From NCBI GenBank assembly GCA_901472455.1, contig LR590464.1:3410001-3474000 (forward strand): a stretch of DNA of 64,000 nucleotides, read 5' to 3'. The translations under genes and the position numbers were made by a program. A model generated the notes under the pieces. It saw only the letters and a program-made list of their open reading frames with translations. It was not told the DNA's origin and did not search any database. This document shows positions 1 through 10,053 of the stretch, one piece after another. Position 1 is the stretch's first letter. Every line of letters starts with the position of its first letter. The stretch comes from Leclercia adecarboxylata. Its GTDB lineage: Bacteria > Pseudomonadota > Gammaproteobacteria > Enterobacterales > Enterobacteriaceae.

Positions 1-109
1 AACAAAGGCAAATTGTTAGTGATATAAACCAGATAAAAATAAAATAAAGGCAAAAAACACCACTTGTGATAGTGTAAGCAGGAACCGTTTGACATAAAAA
101 GGAATGACT

Positions 110-601
110 GTGAAAAACGCACCTAAAAGCATCGTCGCCCTTCTGGCGTTGGCCTGCGCCAGTGCCTATGCCGCCCCTGCCGCTCAACCCCTTGAGAAAA
201 CGGCCCCGTATCCGCAGGCGGAGCACGGGATGAAGCGCCAGGTTATCGACCTGCCCGCCCAGAAAGATGAAGCGAATTACAAAGTAGAACTGCTGATCGG
301 CCAGACGCTGGATGTGGACTGCAACCTGCATCGTCTGGGCGGCCAGTTAACCAGCAAGACGCTGGAAGGCTGGGGCTACGACTATTACGTCTTTAATAAG
401 GTCACCTCGCCGGTCTCCACGATGATGGCCTGCCCGGAAGGGAAGAAAACCGCTAAATTTGTGACTGCGAATCTGGGTGAGCACAGTCTGCTGCGCTACA
501 ACAGCAAGCTGCCGATTGTGATCTATACGCCGGACAACATCGAGGTGAAATACCGCGTCTGGCAGGCAGATGAGAAGATCGAAAACGCCGTCGCGCGTTA
601 A
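110..601 (+). CDS. eco: Ecotin, periplasmic serine protease inhibitor
   Basis: Ecotin is a dimeric periplasmic inhibitor of trypsin-fold serine proteases. The mature part matches the family closely: it has [19 protein letters not shown] near the N-terminus, the core GWGYDYYVF, and the reactive loop STMMACP with the P1 methionine, whose cysteine pairs with the one in [10 protein letters not shown]. The N-terminus is a signal peptide ending around ASAYA. An ATG at 104 directly abuts the AAGGA at 99-103, which is too close. The in-frame GTG at 110 has six-base spacing and gives a normal MKNAPKS signal start, so I prefer it. The gene is intact, about 163 residues, and converges on mqo across a shared terminator. 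Identity is certain; the start is the only doubt. Confidence 0.95.
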   Translation: MKNAPKSIVALLALACASAYAAPAAQPLEKTAPYPQAEHGMKRQVIDLPAQKDEANYKVELLIGQTLDVDCNLHRLGGQLTSKTLEGWGYDYYVFNKVTSPVSTMMACPEGKKTAKFVTANLGEHSLLRYNSKLPIVIYTPDNIEVKYRVWQADEKIENAVAR

Positions 602-602
602 T

Positions 603-636
603 AAAAAAGCCGGGTTATGTTAACCCGGCTTTTTTT
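603..636. terminator. Bidirectional terminator between eco and mqo
   Basis: A stem AGCCGGGTTA / TAACCCGGCT with a tiny loop is flanked by six A on the left and a T run on the right, so it can stop both eco (+) and mqo (-). Confidence 0.9.
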
Positions 637-639
637 ACA

Positions 640-2298
640 TCAGAGTGCGATATCCGCGACCGGTTTGCTTTCCGGCTTAGAGGTCGCCTGCGGCTGAGCC
701 TGAGGCGCCGCATCCGGGGCCTGCGGTTTTTCATACTTCAGCTGCAGAACGCGGCTGGTGTACTCCAGCTCCTGCTCGGTAGCATCGATGTTGCCGTTCA
801 GCGCCGTACCGTAAGATGGAATGATCGTTTTCAGCTTCGCCTGCCACTCCGGGCTGGCGACTTTGTCTTTGAACACTTTTTCCATCAGATGCAGCATGAT
901 CGGCGCGGCAGTGGATGCGCCCGGAGATGCACCCAGCAGCGCGGCTACGGTGCCTTCTTTATCGCTAACCACTTCGGTGCCCAGACGCAGCACGCCGCCT
1001 TTCTCCTCGTCACGCTTGATGATCTGCACGCGCTGACCCGCCTGCCACAGACGCCAGTCCGCTTGCTTCGCGTCCGGGTAGTACTCTTTTCAGCGCTTCA
1101 AAGCGATCGTCATCGGAGAGCATCACCTGGCTAATCAGGTATTTCACCAGATCGAAGTTATCCAGACCGACATCAACCATTGGCCCCACGTTCGAGGTGG
1201 TGGTAGAACTCAGCAGATCCCACAGCGAACCGTTCTTCAGGAACTTGGTCGAGAAGGTCGCAAACGGCCCGAACAGCACCACGCGCTTACCGTCGAGAAT
1301 ACGGGTGTCGATATGCGGCACTGACATCGGCGGTGCGCCCACGGAAGCCTGACCATATACCTTCGCCAGATGACGGTTCACCACGTCCGGGTTTTCAGAC
1401 ACCAGGAACTGACCCCCAACCGGGAAGCCCGCGTAGTTTTCCGCTTCCGGGATACCGGTCTCCTGCAGCAGCTTCAGCGCCGCGCCGCCGGCACCAATAA
1501 AGACGAACTTCGCCTTGATGACGTGCTCTTCATCATTGTGCTTGAGATCGGCAACGGTCACGCTCCAGGTGTTGTCTGCGTTACGCTTAAAGCCGCGCAC
1601 TTCGCTGTTCAGCGACAGAGTGAAGTTCTCTTTTTTCTGCAGAGAACCCACCAGCTGACGGGTAATTTCACCGTAGTTAACGTCGGTACCGATTTCGGTA
1701 CGGGTCGCGGCCACTTTCTGGTTCGGGTCGCGCCCTTCCATCACCAGCGGCGCCCCACTCCTTGATCTGAGCGTGATCTTCGGAGTATTTCATCCCACGG
1801 AACAGCGTGCTTTGCTGCAGGGCAGCATAACGGCCGCGCAGGAAGTTAACGTTATCGTCACCCCAGACAAAAACTCATGTGCGGCACAGTGTTAATAAAG
1901 CTGTGCGGATCATGCATTACGCCGCTGTTAACCTGGTGAGACCAGAACTGACGGGAGATCTGGAACGCTTCGTTGATCTCCACGGCTTTCTCAATGCTGA
2001 TAGAGCCGTCTTTTTTCTGCGGGGTGTAGTTCAGCTCCATTAAAGCCGAGTGGCCCGTACCGGCGTTATTCCAGCCGTTGGAGCTTTCCTGGGCTACGCC
2101 GTCCAGACGTTCAACCATGGTCATTGACCAGTCCGGCTGAAGCTCCTGCAGATAGGTTCCCAGCGTGGCGCTCATGATCCCGCCGCCAATTAACAGAACG
2201 TCCGTTTCCTGGTCCTGCGATGCCTGAGCCTTCGCCGCCATCGGAGCAGCGCTAAAGCTTGCCGCCGCAGCCAGCAACAGGGCAGTCATTTTTTTCAT
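640..2298 (-). pseudogene. mqo: Malate:quinone oxidoreductase (3 single-base insertions)
   Basis: Mqo is an FAD-dependent membrane-associated enzyme that oxidises malate to oxaloacetate and passes electrons to quinone. The N-terminus has a signal-like hydrophobic stretch, then the dinucleotide-binding motif [15 protein letters not shown] and [14 protein letters not shown], followed by [20 protein letters not shown]. The frame is broken three times by one extra base in a homopolymer: the A5 run at 1869-1873, the C4 run at 1753-1756 and the T4 run at 1087-1090 (plus-strand letters). Removing one base at each gives one frame of about 551 residues, close to the E. coli length of 548. I infer sequencing errors rather than a real pseudogene. 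Start is the ATG at 2298. Confidence 0.9.
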
Positions 2299-2547
2299 AA
2301 TTAATGCCTTCGTAATAAGCGTATTGTTCGCTATTTATGCAGATGAAGTCGAGTGCGGCGCCACGGTAGCAACATTTAAATATTGTTTAAAGGTTAAATA
2401 ATTATTGTAATTATGATAATCAATGTCGCTATGTTTGTAGGGTCAAAGCGCTGCTGCGCTGGAAAGATGCGCATTTTCCCGCTACTATGCAGCCCTTTGT
2501 GATCGACCGCACAGATCCAGCCAACCGCCACTAACTTGCGAAAAACT
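2299..2547. promoter_or_regulatory. Divergent mqo / sulP control region
   Basis: 249 bases between two divergent starts, AT-rich in the middle. The stretch near 2383-2400 (TTGTTTAAAGGTTAAATA) resembles tandem GTTA-type ArcA half-sites, and E. coli mqo is known to be ArcA-repressed. ATGATAATCAATG just downstream is a partial match to the Fur consensus. Both site calls are weak; no clear -35/-10 pair was chosen. Confidence 0.3.
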
Positions 2548-3777
2548 ATGTCTCATACCCATGCCTCTCCCCGGACCTTATCGGTCCTGCGTTCCCCGTC
2601 GCTGTTAATGCGCGAAACCCTGGCCGGTGTGATCACCGCGCTGGCGTTAATCCCCGAGGTGATCTCCTTCTCGGTAGTGGCGGGTGTCGATCCGAAAGTG
2701 AGCCTGTTCGCCTCGGTGGTGCTCTGTCTGTCGCTGTCGGTGATAGGTGGACGTCCGGCGATGGTGACCGCTGCCGCAGGCTCGGTGGCGCTGGTGATTG
2801 GGCCGATGGTGCATCAGCATGGCGCGCAGTATATTCTGCCGGCGGTGCTGCTGGCAGGCCTGATCCAGATCCTGTTCGGCGCGCTGGGAATGGCGCGCCT
2901 GATGCGCTTTATTCCCCAGTCGGTGATGACAGGGTTTGTGAACGCGCTGGGGATTTTAATCTTCTTTGCCCAGGTGCCCCATTTCTGGAGCAGAAGTCCG
3001 TTGATTGTCGGTCTGTTTGTGCTGACTTTGCTGATTGTGCTGTGGGCACCCCGCTACATTAAAAGTATCCCTTCCCCGCTGATCGCCATTGTGGTCCTGA
3101 CGCTTTACACCGTCACCAGCGGCCAGCTGCTGCCAACCGTGGGCGACGAAGGATCTATCGGCGGCGGCCTGCCGGGTATCACCCAGATGCTGGTGCCCCT
3201 CAACCTGCAAACCCTGAGCATTATCTGGCCCTGCGCGCTGAGCATTGCCTTCGTCGGCCTGATGGAGTCGCTGCTGACGGCAAAACTGGTGGATGAGCTA
3301 ACGGCCACGCCGTCCAGCAAGCGCCGCGAGAGCATAGGGCTGGGCGTAGCCAATATCCTGGCGGGCTTCTTCGGCGGGATCGCCGGGTGCGCGATGATCG
3401 GTCAGACCATCGTTAACGTCGAAATGGGTAAAGGTCGCAGCCGCGTCTCCACCCTGGCGGCCGGGCTGGTGTTGCTGCTGTTGGTCACCGCCCTGAGCGA
3501 AGTAATGGCAAAAATTCCGATGGCGGTGCTGGCGGGGATCATGGCTATTGTCGCCATCAAAACCTTTAACTGGCAGAGCATTCGCCCTGCCACGGTGAAA
3601 GGTGCCCCCGTCGCCGAAACCCTGGTGATGCTGGTGACCGTCGCGGCCACCGTCTCAACCGGCAATCTGGCCATTGGCGTGCTGGGTGGGATTATCCTCA
3701 TGGCGATCCTCCCTGCCCGTCTGCGCCGCCACAGCGCTGCTACAGCAGAAACAGCGTCGCCAGCCCAAGAAAAATAA
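2548..3777 (+). CDS. SulP-family inorganic anion transporter without STAS domain
   Basis: This is a multipass inner-membrane protein of about 409 residues. The N-terminal block ETLAGVITALALIPEVISF, then VDPKVSLFASVV and the GRPAMVTAAAGS motif, are typical of SulP permeases (sulfate, bicarbonate or other anions); MESLLTAKLVDELT and GFFGGIAGCAMIGQT follow. The protein stops at ILPARLRRHSAATA right after the last membrane segment, so the cytoplasmic STAS domain of classical SulP proteins is absent. No STAS code lies downstream because mgtE occupies the other strand. An in-frame TTG at 2536 exists, but ATG 2548 (MSHTHASPRT) is the more natural start. The 3' end overlaps mgtE by 38 bases tail to tail. 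The substrate cannot be told. Confidence 0.8.
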   Translation: MSHTHASPRTLSVLRSPSLLMRETLAGVITALALIPEVISFSVVAGVDPKVSLFASVVLCLSLSVIGGRPAMVTAAAGSVALVIGPMVHQHGAQYILPAVLLAGLIQILFGALGMARLMRFIPQSVMTGFVNALGILIFFAQVPHFWSRSPLIVGLFVLTLLIVLWAPRYIKSIPSPLIAIVVLTLYTVTSGQLLPTVGDEGSIGGGLPGITQMLVPLNLQTLSIIWPCALSIAFVGLMESLLTAKLVDELTATPSSKRRESIGLGVANILAGFFGGIAGCAMIGQTIVNVEMGKGRSRVSTLAAGLVLLLLVTALSEVMAKIPMAVLAGIMAIVAIKTFNWQSIRPATVKGAPVAETLVMLVTVAATVSTGNLAIGVLGGIILMAILPARLRRHSAATAETASPAQEK

Positions 3778-5177
3778 AGAACCCGCCGGTATCGGTAATG
3801 GCGGTGATCATTACGCTCGACCCCACTGCGGGGTCGCGCCCGAGGCGGGTCATCACCATTGGAATGATGACCCCCATCAACGCCGCCACCAGCAGGTTCA
3901 GCACCATTGCCAGGGTCATTACCCCACCCAGCGCCATATCGTCGTACAGCCACCAGGTGACGCCCCCCATAATGCCGCCCCACACCAGACCGTTAATCAG
4001 CGCCACGCCAAGCTCACGCAGGATCAGGAAGGTAAAGTTGCCGGGCTGAATGTGCTGTAGCGCCAGGGCGCGCACAATCATGGTGATGGTCTGGTTACCG
4101 GTATTGCCGCCAATGCCTGCCACAATAGGCATCAACGAGGCCAACGCCACCAGCTGCGAAATGGTATGTTCAAACCCGTCAATCACCCGCGAGGCGATAA
4201 AGGCGGTGCAGAGGTTGATCGCCAGCCAGGCCCAGCGGGTTTTCACCGCCTTGCTTACCGGGGCATAAACATCCTCTTCCGCGCTAAGGCCCCCCGAGGG
4301 CACGCATATCGTTATCGGTCTCTTTATAGACCACATCCACGATCTCATCGATGGTCAGTCGCCCCATCAGCTTACCCACCGCGTCTACTACCGCGGCGCT
4401 GAGCAGGTTGTCGCGCTCAAAGGTACGGGCCGCTTTCTCGGCGTCATCTTCCGGGGAGAAGAGCATCGGCTGGGTGTCCATCACCTCGCTGACTTTGCTC
4501 TGGGCGCTGTTAAGCAGAATGGTCTGTAGCGCCAGCTCGCCGAGCAGGGTTTTATCCCGGGAAGTGACAAAAAGTTTATCGGTGTTTTTCGGCATTTTGC
4601 CGAGCCGACGCAGGTAGCGCTGTACCGTGCCCAGGGTCACATCCGGGCGCACCGTGATCACGCTGAACTCCATGATCGCCCCGACGCGGTCCTGCTCATA
4701 GTGCAGGACCTGGTGCACGCGGGCGCGTTCCTGCGGTGGCAGCGACACCAGCAGGCGTCCGGTCAGGTTACGCGGCAGATGCTGAACGAGGTAAATCTGA
4801 TCGTCGATATCCAGGGTGCGCAGGGCATCAAGGATCGCATGGTCGCTCATCTCATCGATAAGATCTTCCCAGACGTTCTCCGAGGCTTCTACCAGGACCT
4901 GCCCGCGCTCGTGATCCTGCACCAGCCGCCACAAGGCATGGCGCTCTTCCGAAGGTAATGCTTCGAGGGTGTCAGCCAGATCCGGTGGCGGTAAATGCGC
5001 CACCAACGCCCCTACCTCAGCAATATCGTCGGCTAATGTGCCGACGTCATATTGCTCAGCCAGGGTCAGTTTACCCAGCAGAGTGGACGTGAGCGCTTTG
5101 TCGGTGGTCATCAGCCAGATCAGGCGCGCACGCTCTTCATCGCGCAGCCGTGCGCTGTTTTTGCTTAATGCAGACAT
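3740..5177 (-). pseudogene. mgtE: Magnesium transporter/channel MgtE (1 insertion)
   Basis: MgtE is a homodimeric Mg2+ channel gated by its cytosolic Mg2+-sensing domains. The order here is normal: a helical MgtE N domain (about residues 20-130), two CBS domains (about 135-260, including VGAIMEFSVITVRPD and MGRLTIDEIVDVV), then the membrane domain with the signature PIVAGIGGNTGNQ and a C-terminus in FLGLATLFLL. One extra base in the C6 run at 4290-4295 breaks the frame between the CBS and membrane parts (RALGG|LSAEED). Correcting it gives 478 residues, a normal length. It overlaps the 3' end of the SulP gene. I see no M-box riboswitch upstream. Confidence 0.87.
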
Positions 5178-5288
5178 TAATCATAAATCCATTAAATGAG
5201 TTGGCATTAAGCATAGCGCGGGCTTTTGTAATTTTTAATAAACGGATGAGAGGAAAGAATAAAAAAGCAGCAGTCATGAGGGGGAATG

Positions 5289-5356
5289 GCCCGGCGGCGT
5301 TGCGCCTGCTCGGGCTAATAAAACGCAGGCCGGGTGAGGTGAAGCCGCCACCCGGC
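5289..5356. repeat. Pair of REP-like palindromes
   Basis: Two GC-rich stem-loops lie in the gap between mgtE and yojI. GCCCGG...CTCGGGC is at 5289-5315, and GCCGGGTG...CACCCGGC, with a perfect 8-bp stem, is at 5329-5356. They have the look of enterobacterial REP units and share the GCCGGGT core with the copy between nrdA and nrdB. Confidence 0.7.
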
Positions 5357-5366
5357 ACATTGACAC

Positions 5367-7010
5367 TCAGGCGGTACGGGCCACCGCATCACGCGAGGCG
5401 GCATCGCGCTCGGCGCCGGTCAACTCACTCAGCTGGCCGCTGCGCATCTCCAGCAGGCGGTCGGCATGAATAAAGTAGTGATCGTCATGGCTGATCGCGA
5501 AGATAGTTTTGCCCATCTGCTGCATCAGCGGCAGCAGTACCTGGTAAAACTCGCGGCGGAAATGCGGGTCCTGATCGGCAGCCCACTCATCCAGCAGAAT
5601 GATGTCGCGCTCTTCCGCCAGCGCCAGCAGCAATGCCACGCGCTTCTTCTGCCCTTTCGACAGCTTGAGGTTAAGGATCTTGCCATCCTGCAACTCCAGC
5701 TTGTGCGACATTTGCAGGTGCGCCAGCCACTTCTCCACCAGCGCCGGATCGGCCTGTTTGCCTTCCGGGCCAAGCAGTTGATCGAACAACCACACGTCGG
5801 TGAATACGGCGGAAAACAGCTTGCGGTAATCTTCCGGTTTTTCGGCGCTGAGGGGTTTACCGTCCAGCAGGATCTCCCCCGACTGCGGCTGATACAGGCC
5901 GGTCAGCAGCATCGCCAGCGTCGATTTACCGCTGCCGTTGCCGCCAATCAGGAACAGCAGTTCGCCGCGGTTGAGGGTTAAGTTCACCGGCCCGACGGAA
6001 AAGGCATTGTCCTGATACTGGAAGGTAACGTTTCGCAGCTCCAGGGTTTGCCAGTCCGGGAAGGCTTGCGGACGTGGGAATTCGGCTTTATAGGGCGCGA
6101 GAGAGAACTTGCGCAGCTTGTTAAAGGCCACCTGGGCGCTGAGCAGGGTCGGCAGCGCGCCGACGGCTGAGAGCAGCGGCGTGCGCAGGAACAGCAGCGT
6201 CAGCGAGTAGGTGGCAGCGACATTGGTATCTGCCCAGCCGAGGCTGTTAGCCATCCAGAAGACCAGGCCAATCGCGCCCAGCATCATAATATTTGACCAG
6301 TTAACCGCGCTGAGGTGGAAGGTATCGGCGCGCACAATGTGGTGGCGATATTCGCGGGCATCCGGGATATAGAGATTATTAAAGATATGCTCGGCGCGCT
6401 CGCGATTGAGGGTCAGCTCTTTGCGCCCTTCCAGCACCGTCTGATAGTCGTTATAAAGCTTATCTTCGGTTTCACGCAGCACCGCCATGTGCTTATAGAC
6501 CCGCGACACCAGCATGTAGCCGCCCCAGATGGTGATCACAATCCACAGGGCGGTGATTGCCAGCATTTTGGTGGAGAGCCAGGCCAGATAGGCCGCCGAG
6601 CCGAAGGTCAGGATAATCCCCTGCACCAGCTCCGGCAGACGCACAAAAGCGATGGTGATTGAACGCACATCGCTGGTCAACCCGGCCAGCAGTGAGGCGC
6701 TGCCCAGTTGCTCGACACGTTCAACCTGGGTATCCAGAATACGCTTGATAAACTCGCTGCGCAGGCGGTAAACAAAGTGGTGGCCGAGGGTGGTGAGCGC
6801 CAGCTGCGAACCCAGAGTGACGGCCATCAGCAGCACCAGCAGCCCGAGAAATTCCGGCAGCACCATCAGGGTGGTGTCCACCGTTTCAATTAAACGCAGG
6901 TTAATGAAGGCGATAAGCCCAATACCCAACGCGGCGCTGAGCAGGCTCAATGCCATCACCGCGATAAACGGCCAGCGGTATTGACGCCAGACCAGTAACA
7001 GGAGTTCCAT
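5367..7010 (-). CDS. yojI: YojI, cyclic-peptide/microcin J25 export ABC transporter
   Basis: This is a half-size ABC exporter with a fused membrane domain (about residues 1-300) and ATPase domain. In E. coli, YojI works with TolC to expel the lasso peptide microcin J25. The ATPase has Walker [14 protein letters not shown], signature [13 protein letters not shown] and Walker B IILLDEW, then the switch histidine in ISHDDHYF. About 547 residues, the family's usual size, and intact. A TTG six codons upstream extends the frame, but ATG 7010 gives [13 protein letters not shown], the conserved start. It stands alone: alkB starts a separate cluster behind it. Confidence 0.92.
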   Translation of the reverse strand: MELLLLVWRQYRWPFIAVMALSLLSAALGIGLIAFINLRLIETVDTTLMVLPEFLGLLVLLMAVTLGSQLALTTLGHHFVYRLRSEFIKRILDTQVERVEQLGSASLLAGLTSDVRSITIAFVRLPELVQGIILTFGSAAYLAWLSTKMLAITALWIVITIWGGYMLVSRVYKHMAVLRETEDKLYNDYQTVLEGRKELTLNRERAEHIFNNLYIPDAREYRHHIVRADTFHLSAVNWSNIMMLGAIGLVFWMANSLGWADTNVAATYSLTLLFLRTPLLSAVGALPTLLSAQVAFNKLRKFSLAPYKAEFPRPQAFPDWQTLELRNVTFQYQDNAFSVGPVNLTLNRGELLFLIGGNGSGKSTLAMLLTGLYQPQSGEILLDGKPLSAEKPEDYRKLFSAVFTDVWLFDQLLGPEGKQADPALVEKWLAHLQMSHKLELQDGKILNLKLSKGQKKRVALLLALAEERDIILLDEWAADQDPHFRREFYQVLLPLMQQMGKTIFAISHDDHYFIHADRLLEMRSGQLSELTGAERDAASRDAVARTA

Positions 7011-7086
7011 ACAGAGCAATCCAGACAAGAAAAATCAGCCAGCAGTGTAAACTGCCCGCCACTTACATCAAGAATAATTCTTATTT

Positions 7087-7737
7087 TTATTCGTTATTCG
7101 CCGCCTGCCGGAAGGTGAGGTTGTAGCGACAGTCGCCCGTGAGGGGATGCACTCCCGGCTTAAGCGGCTGAATGCCATGATAAAACAGGCGGGAAGGCCC
7201 ACCCCACACCACCACATCACCGTGCTCCAGCAGCAGGCGTTGAAGCGGATCGTTGCGACGTAATCCGCCGAACTGGAAGACCGCGGGCAGGCCGAGCGAC
7301 ACCGAAACAATCGGCGCCCGCAGGTCTGCCTCGTCCTTATCCTGATGCAGAGAGAGTTTAGCCCCGACGGCGTAGCGGTTGATAAGACAGGCGTCCGGCT
7401 GAAAGTCAGGATAACCGGCCGCGCAGGCCGCATCATGGCACAGGGCGGCAAAAACGTCCGGCATCGGCGGCCAATGCGCGTCGGTCAGCGGATCGACGGG
7501 TGAATAGAGGTAGCCGCGCGTGTTGGTGGTCCAGCCCAGTCCGCCGCAGTTGGTCATCGCCACCGACATCGTGTATCCCCCGGGGGTGACCATCTGCCGA
7601 AACGGCGACGCGCTGGCGACCTGTTCGATCCCCTGCATTAAGGCGCTGGCCCGCGCCTGGGCAAAGCGGCGCAGGATCACTGCCCCGGGTGCCAGCGGCT
7701 CCTGCCAGGGTTCAGCATCAGCAAAAAGATCCAGCAT
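7087..7737 (-). CDS. alkB: AlkB, DNA oxidative demethylase
   Basis: AlkB is an Fe(II)/2-oxoglutarate dioxygenase that removes methyl groups from 1-methyladenine and 3-methylcytosine in DNA and RNA. The iron ligands are visible: H and D in LSLHQDKDEAD and the later H in FYHGIQPLKPG. The 2-oxoglutarate arginines are in DCRYNLTFRQA. 216 residues, exactly the E. coli length, and intact. Its ATG shares one base with the ada stop (TAATG), so the two are translationally coupled and belong to the adaptive response to alkylating agents. Confidence 0.97.
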   Translation of the reverse strand: MLDLFADAEPWQEPLAPGAVILRRFAQARASALMQGIEQVASASPFRQMVTPGGYTMSVAMTNCGGLGWTTNTRGYLYSPVDPLTDAHWPPMPDVFAALCHDAACAAGYPDFQPDACLINRYAVGAKLSLHQDKDEADLRAPIVSVSLGLPAVFQFGGLRRNDPLQRLLLEHGDVVVWGGPSRLFYHGIQPLKPGVHPLTGDCRYNLTFRQAANNE

Positions 7738-8801
7738 TACACCTCCTCTTTGTTGGCTTCGCGACGCAGCAGCGCCGCCTTGCGGACTGTGCCCCAGCGG
7801 TAGCCCGACAGCCCGCCGTCGCGACGAATCACCCGGTGGCAGGGGATGACAATCGCCAGCGTGTTAGCGGCACAGGCCCGGGCCACTGCCCGCACCGCGC
7901 CGGGATGGCCAATGGCGTTGGCCACCTGCTGATAGCTTGCGGTTTCGCCCACGGGAATGGCGCGCAACGCCTGCCAGACCTGACGCTGGAAGGCGGTGCC
8001 GCGAATATCCAGCGGCAGGGCGAGAGCGACATCGTGGTTATCCACGCTGGCGATCACCTGGGCAACGCGCGCGGCGAAGGCGGCATCGGCCTGTTCTCGC
8101 CGGGCGTGGGGGAAGAGTGTTTCAAGTTCGGCGATCAGGGCGCTGTCATCATCCCCGGGTAAAATGGCGCAGACACCCCGCACGCTCTCAGCCACCAGAC
8201 ACCGCCCCAGCGTGCAGTCACTCAGGGCGTAGCGTACGGTGGTATCGTCCCCGCCGTTGCGGTACTGCTTCGCGGTCATCCCAAGGGTGGCATCTGCCTT
8301 GCGATAATAGCTGCTGCTGTCCGGGAACCCCGCCGCCAGCACCGAATCGGTAATTTTATCGCCCTGTGCCAGCGCGTGACGCAGCCGTTTCGCCCGGGCC
8401 GCCTGCTGCCAGGCTTTCGGGGTCATGCCAGTAAACGCTTTGAAAAGTCGGTGAAGGTGATACGGACTCATCCCCACCTCTTGCGCCAGCGTCCCAAGGG
8501 TCAGAGGCTGCTCCTGCTCCAGTAACCGGCAGGCTTTTTCGATGGTGGCGACCCGCTGCGCCTGCGGATCCTGTTGATCCGGGCGGCAGCGTTTGCAGGG
8601 ACGAAATCCCGCCTGCGCTGCCTGACCGGCATCGGCGTAAAAGCGAACGTTTTCACGCAGGGCGTGGCGCGCGCGGCAGGAGGGACGGCAGAAGATGCCG
8701 GTAGTCTGTACGGCAAACACAAACTGACCATCGGCATTGCCATCGCGGGCCAGCACCGCCAGCCAGCGTTGATCGTCATTCATCGGGTTCGGCTTTTTCA
8801 T
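7737..8801 (-). CDS. ada: Ada, alkylation-response regulator and methyltransferase
   Basis: Ada repairs O6-methylguanine and methylphosphotriesters by accepting the methyl group and, once methylated at the N-terminal cysteine, activates its own regulon. Domains in order: zinc N-Ada with Cys38 and Cys42 in TTGIFCRPSCRARHA plus FRPCKRC; an AraC-type helix-turn-helix (SPYHLHRLFKAFTGMTPKAW); and the C-terminal methyltransferase with the acceptor cysteine in IPCHRV. From ATG 8801 it is 354 residues, the E. coli length. A good AAGGAG precedes this ATG, whereas the upstream in-frame extension to 8864 has none. Intact, followed by alkB with a one-base overlap. Confidence 0.97.
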   Translation of the reverse strand: MKKPNPMNDDQRWLAVLARDGNADGQFVFAVQTTGIFCRPSCRARHALRENVRFYADAGQAAQAGFRPCKRCRPDQQDPQAQRVATIEKACRLLEQEQPLTLGTLAQEVGMSPYHLHRLFKAFTGMTPKAWQQAARAKRLRHALAQGDKITDSVLAAGFPDSSSYYRKADATLGMTAKQYRNGGDDTTVRYALSDCTLGRCLVAESVRGVCAILPGDDDSALIAELETLFPHARREQADAAFAARVAQVIASVDNHDVALALPLDIRGTAFQRQVWQALRAIPVGETASYQQVANAIGHPGAVRAVARACAANTLAIVIPCHRVIRRDGGLSGYRWGTVRKAALLRREANKEEV

Positions 8802-8829
8802 GATCGGCTCCTTATCTAAGCATACGCCT

Positions 8830-8881
8830 AGCCTGCCTGAACGCCACCCGACAAAAACCCGCAATCTTGCTTTTTAATTCG
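8830..8881 (-). promoter_or_regulatory. ada promoter with degenerate Ada box
   Basis: On the minus strand the sequence AATTAAAAAGCAAGATTG (8862-8879) lines up with the E. coli Ada-box region AATTAAAGCGCAAGATTG as I remember it. It has AAAAAGCA where the canonical octamer is AAAGCGCA. It lies about 60 bases upstream of the ada ATG and overlaps the apbE stop codon (TAA at 8874-8876). Placement supports the call; the altered core is a caution. Confidence 0.5.
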
Positions 8882-9932
8882 CCCCGTTGACGAGGAAGCT
8901 GGCGAACTGCGGGGACATCCAGGTTTTTGAACCCTTCCCCTTCGCGGGTGATCATATAAACCGCCAGCCCTTGTTCACGCACAATCTCTTTGGCTTTTTC
9001 TGTGCCCAGCACCATCAGGCCGGTATCCCAGGCATCGGCTTCCAGCGCCGTGGGGGGCAATCACCGTCACCGACACCAGATTATGCGTAATCGGGCGGCC
9101 GGTCTGGGGATCGATCACATGGGAAATACGTTTTCCGTCCAGCTCATAATAGTTGCGGTAGCTCCCGGAGGTGCTGATGCCGTGGCCGTTAATATCGACA
9201 ATGGCCTGGACCGCATTTTGCTGATCGGTGGGTTTCTGGATCGCCACGCGCCAGGGCTTATCGCTGGCATTCATGCCGCGGCTGACCAGCGCGCCACCCA
9301 CCGACACCAGATAGCGGCGGGATCCCCTCCTCGGCCATCAGCCGGGCCAGATGATCGGCGGCATACCCCTCCCCTACTGTCGAGAGATCGACATAGAGAT
9401 CGGGGATGTCTTTTTCGAGGTATTGCTTGCCGGCCTGATTAATGACCGTCAGATGTTGCAGGCCCGTTTGCGCCCGGGCATCGTCAATCTGCGCCTGGTC
9501 AGGGGTTTTCACCGGCTGCTTGTTCGGGCCAAAGCCCCACAGATTCACCAGCGGGCCGACGGTGATATCCATCGCACCGTTGGTTTTGTACCCCACCCGC
9601 AGCGACTCGGTGACAATATCCGCCATCGCTTCGCTCACCGGCCAGGGAGAAGTGCTTTGGGACTGGTTAAAGCGCATCAGGGCAGAGTCGTTTTTATAGG
9701 TGGACATCAGCTGGTCGTCGCCATCCAGCTGGGACTGGATCTTCCCGCGCAGCTCTTCAGCCCGGTCAGCAGAGAGATCAATGACGCTAACGCGCCAGAA
9801 GGTGCCCATGGTTTTCCCTTCCAGCACCGTCGCAGCGGCGGTGTCGGCCTTAGCCGGAGGAGTGGGATCATCACATGCAGACAGCATTAAGAGCGTCGCC
9901 AGAAAACCGGCGCGTAGAAAAGTAATTTCCAT
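8874..9932 (-). pseudogene. apbE: ApbE, FAD:protein FMN transferase lipoprotein (3 insertions)
   Basis: ApbE covalently attaches FMN to threonine residues of target flavoproteins in the cell envelope. It starts with a lipoprotein signal (lipobox LSAC at about residue 17-20), then LEGKTMGTFWRV, AMDITVGPLVNLWGFGP, DLSTVGEGYAADHLARL and DPQTGRP. Three single-base insertions interrupt it: GGG at 9319-9321, G6 at 9052-9057 and T5 at 8924-8928. Undoing all three gives 351 residues, exactly the E. coli length, ending VNGAN with a TAA at 8874. Without the last correction the frame would wrongly run on to 8812. It lies directly upstream of ada in the same direction. Confidence 0.88.
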
Positions 9933-10010
9933 TCGTTATTATCCTCAAGCCTGAGACCGGCAAGAGTACACTAAAAAGCACGCTTTGTAAGGGCCTGATA
10001 GTAAGGCCAA

Positions 10011-10037
10011 AAAAAGGGGCCTTTTGGGCCCCTTTTG
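10011..10037 (-). terminator. ompC terminator
   Basis: GGGGCC / GGCCCC stem (10016-10021 with 10027-10032) flanked by A and T tracts, 17 bases past the corrected ompC stop. On the minus strand the stem is followed by a long T run. Confidence 0.85.
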
Positions 10038-10053
10038 CAATAGTACGTAAGAC

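Noticed and set aside
640..2298. Real decay of mqo (and other broken genes) as reductive evolution
   Set aside because: Breaks are isolated single-base changes in homopolymers with intact homology on both sides and also hit essential genes, so a technical cause is far likelier.
5178..5288. M-box riboswitch upstream of mgtE
   Set aside because: The leader is too short and shows no conserved M-box core.
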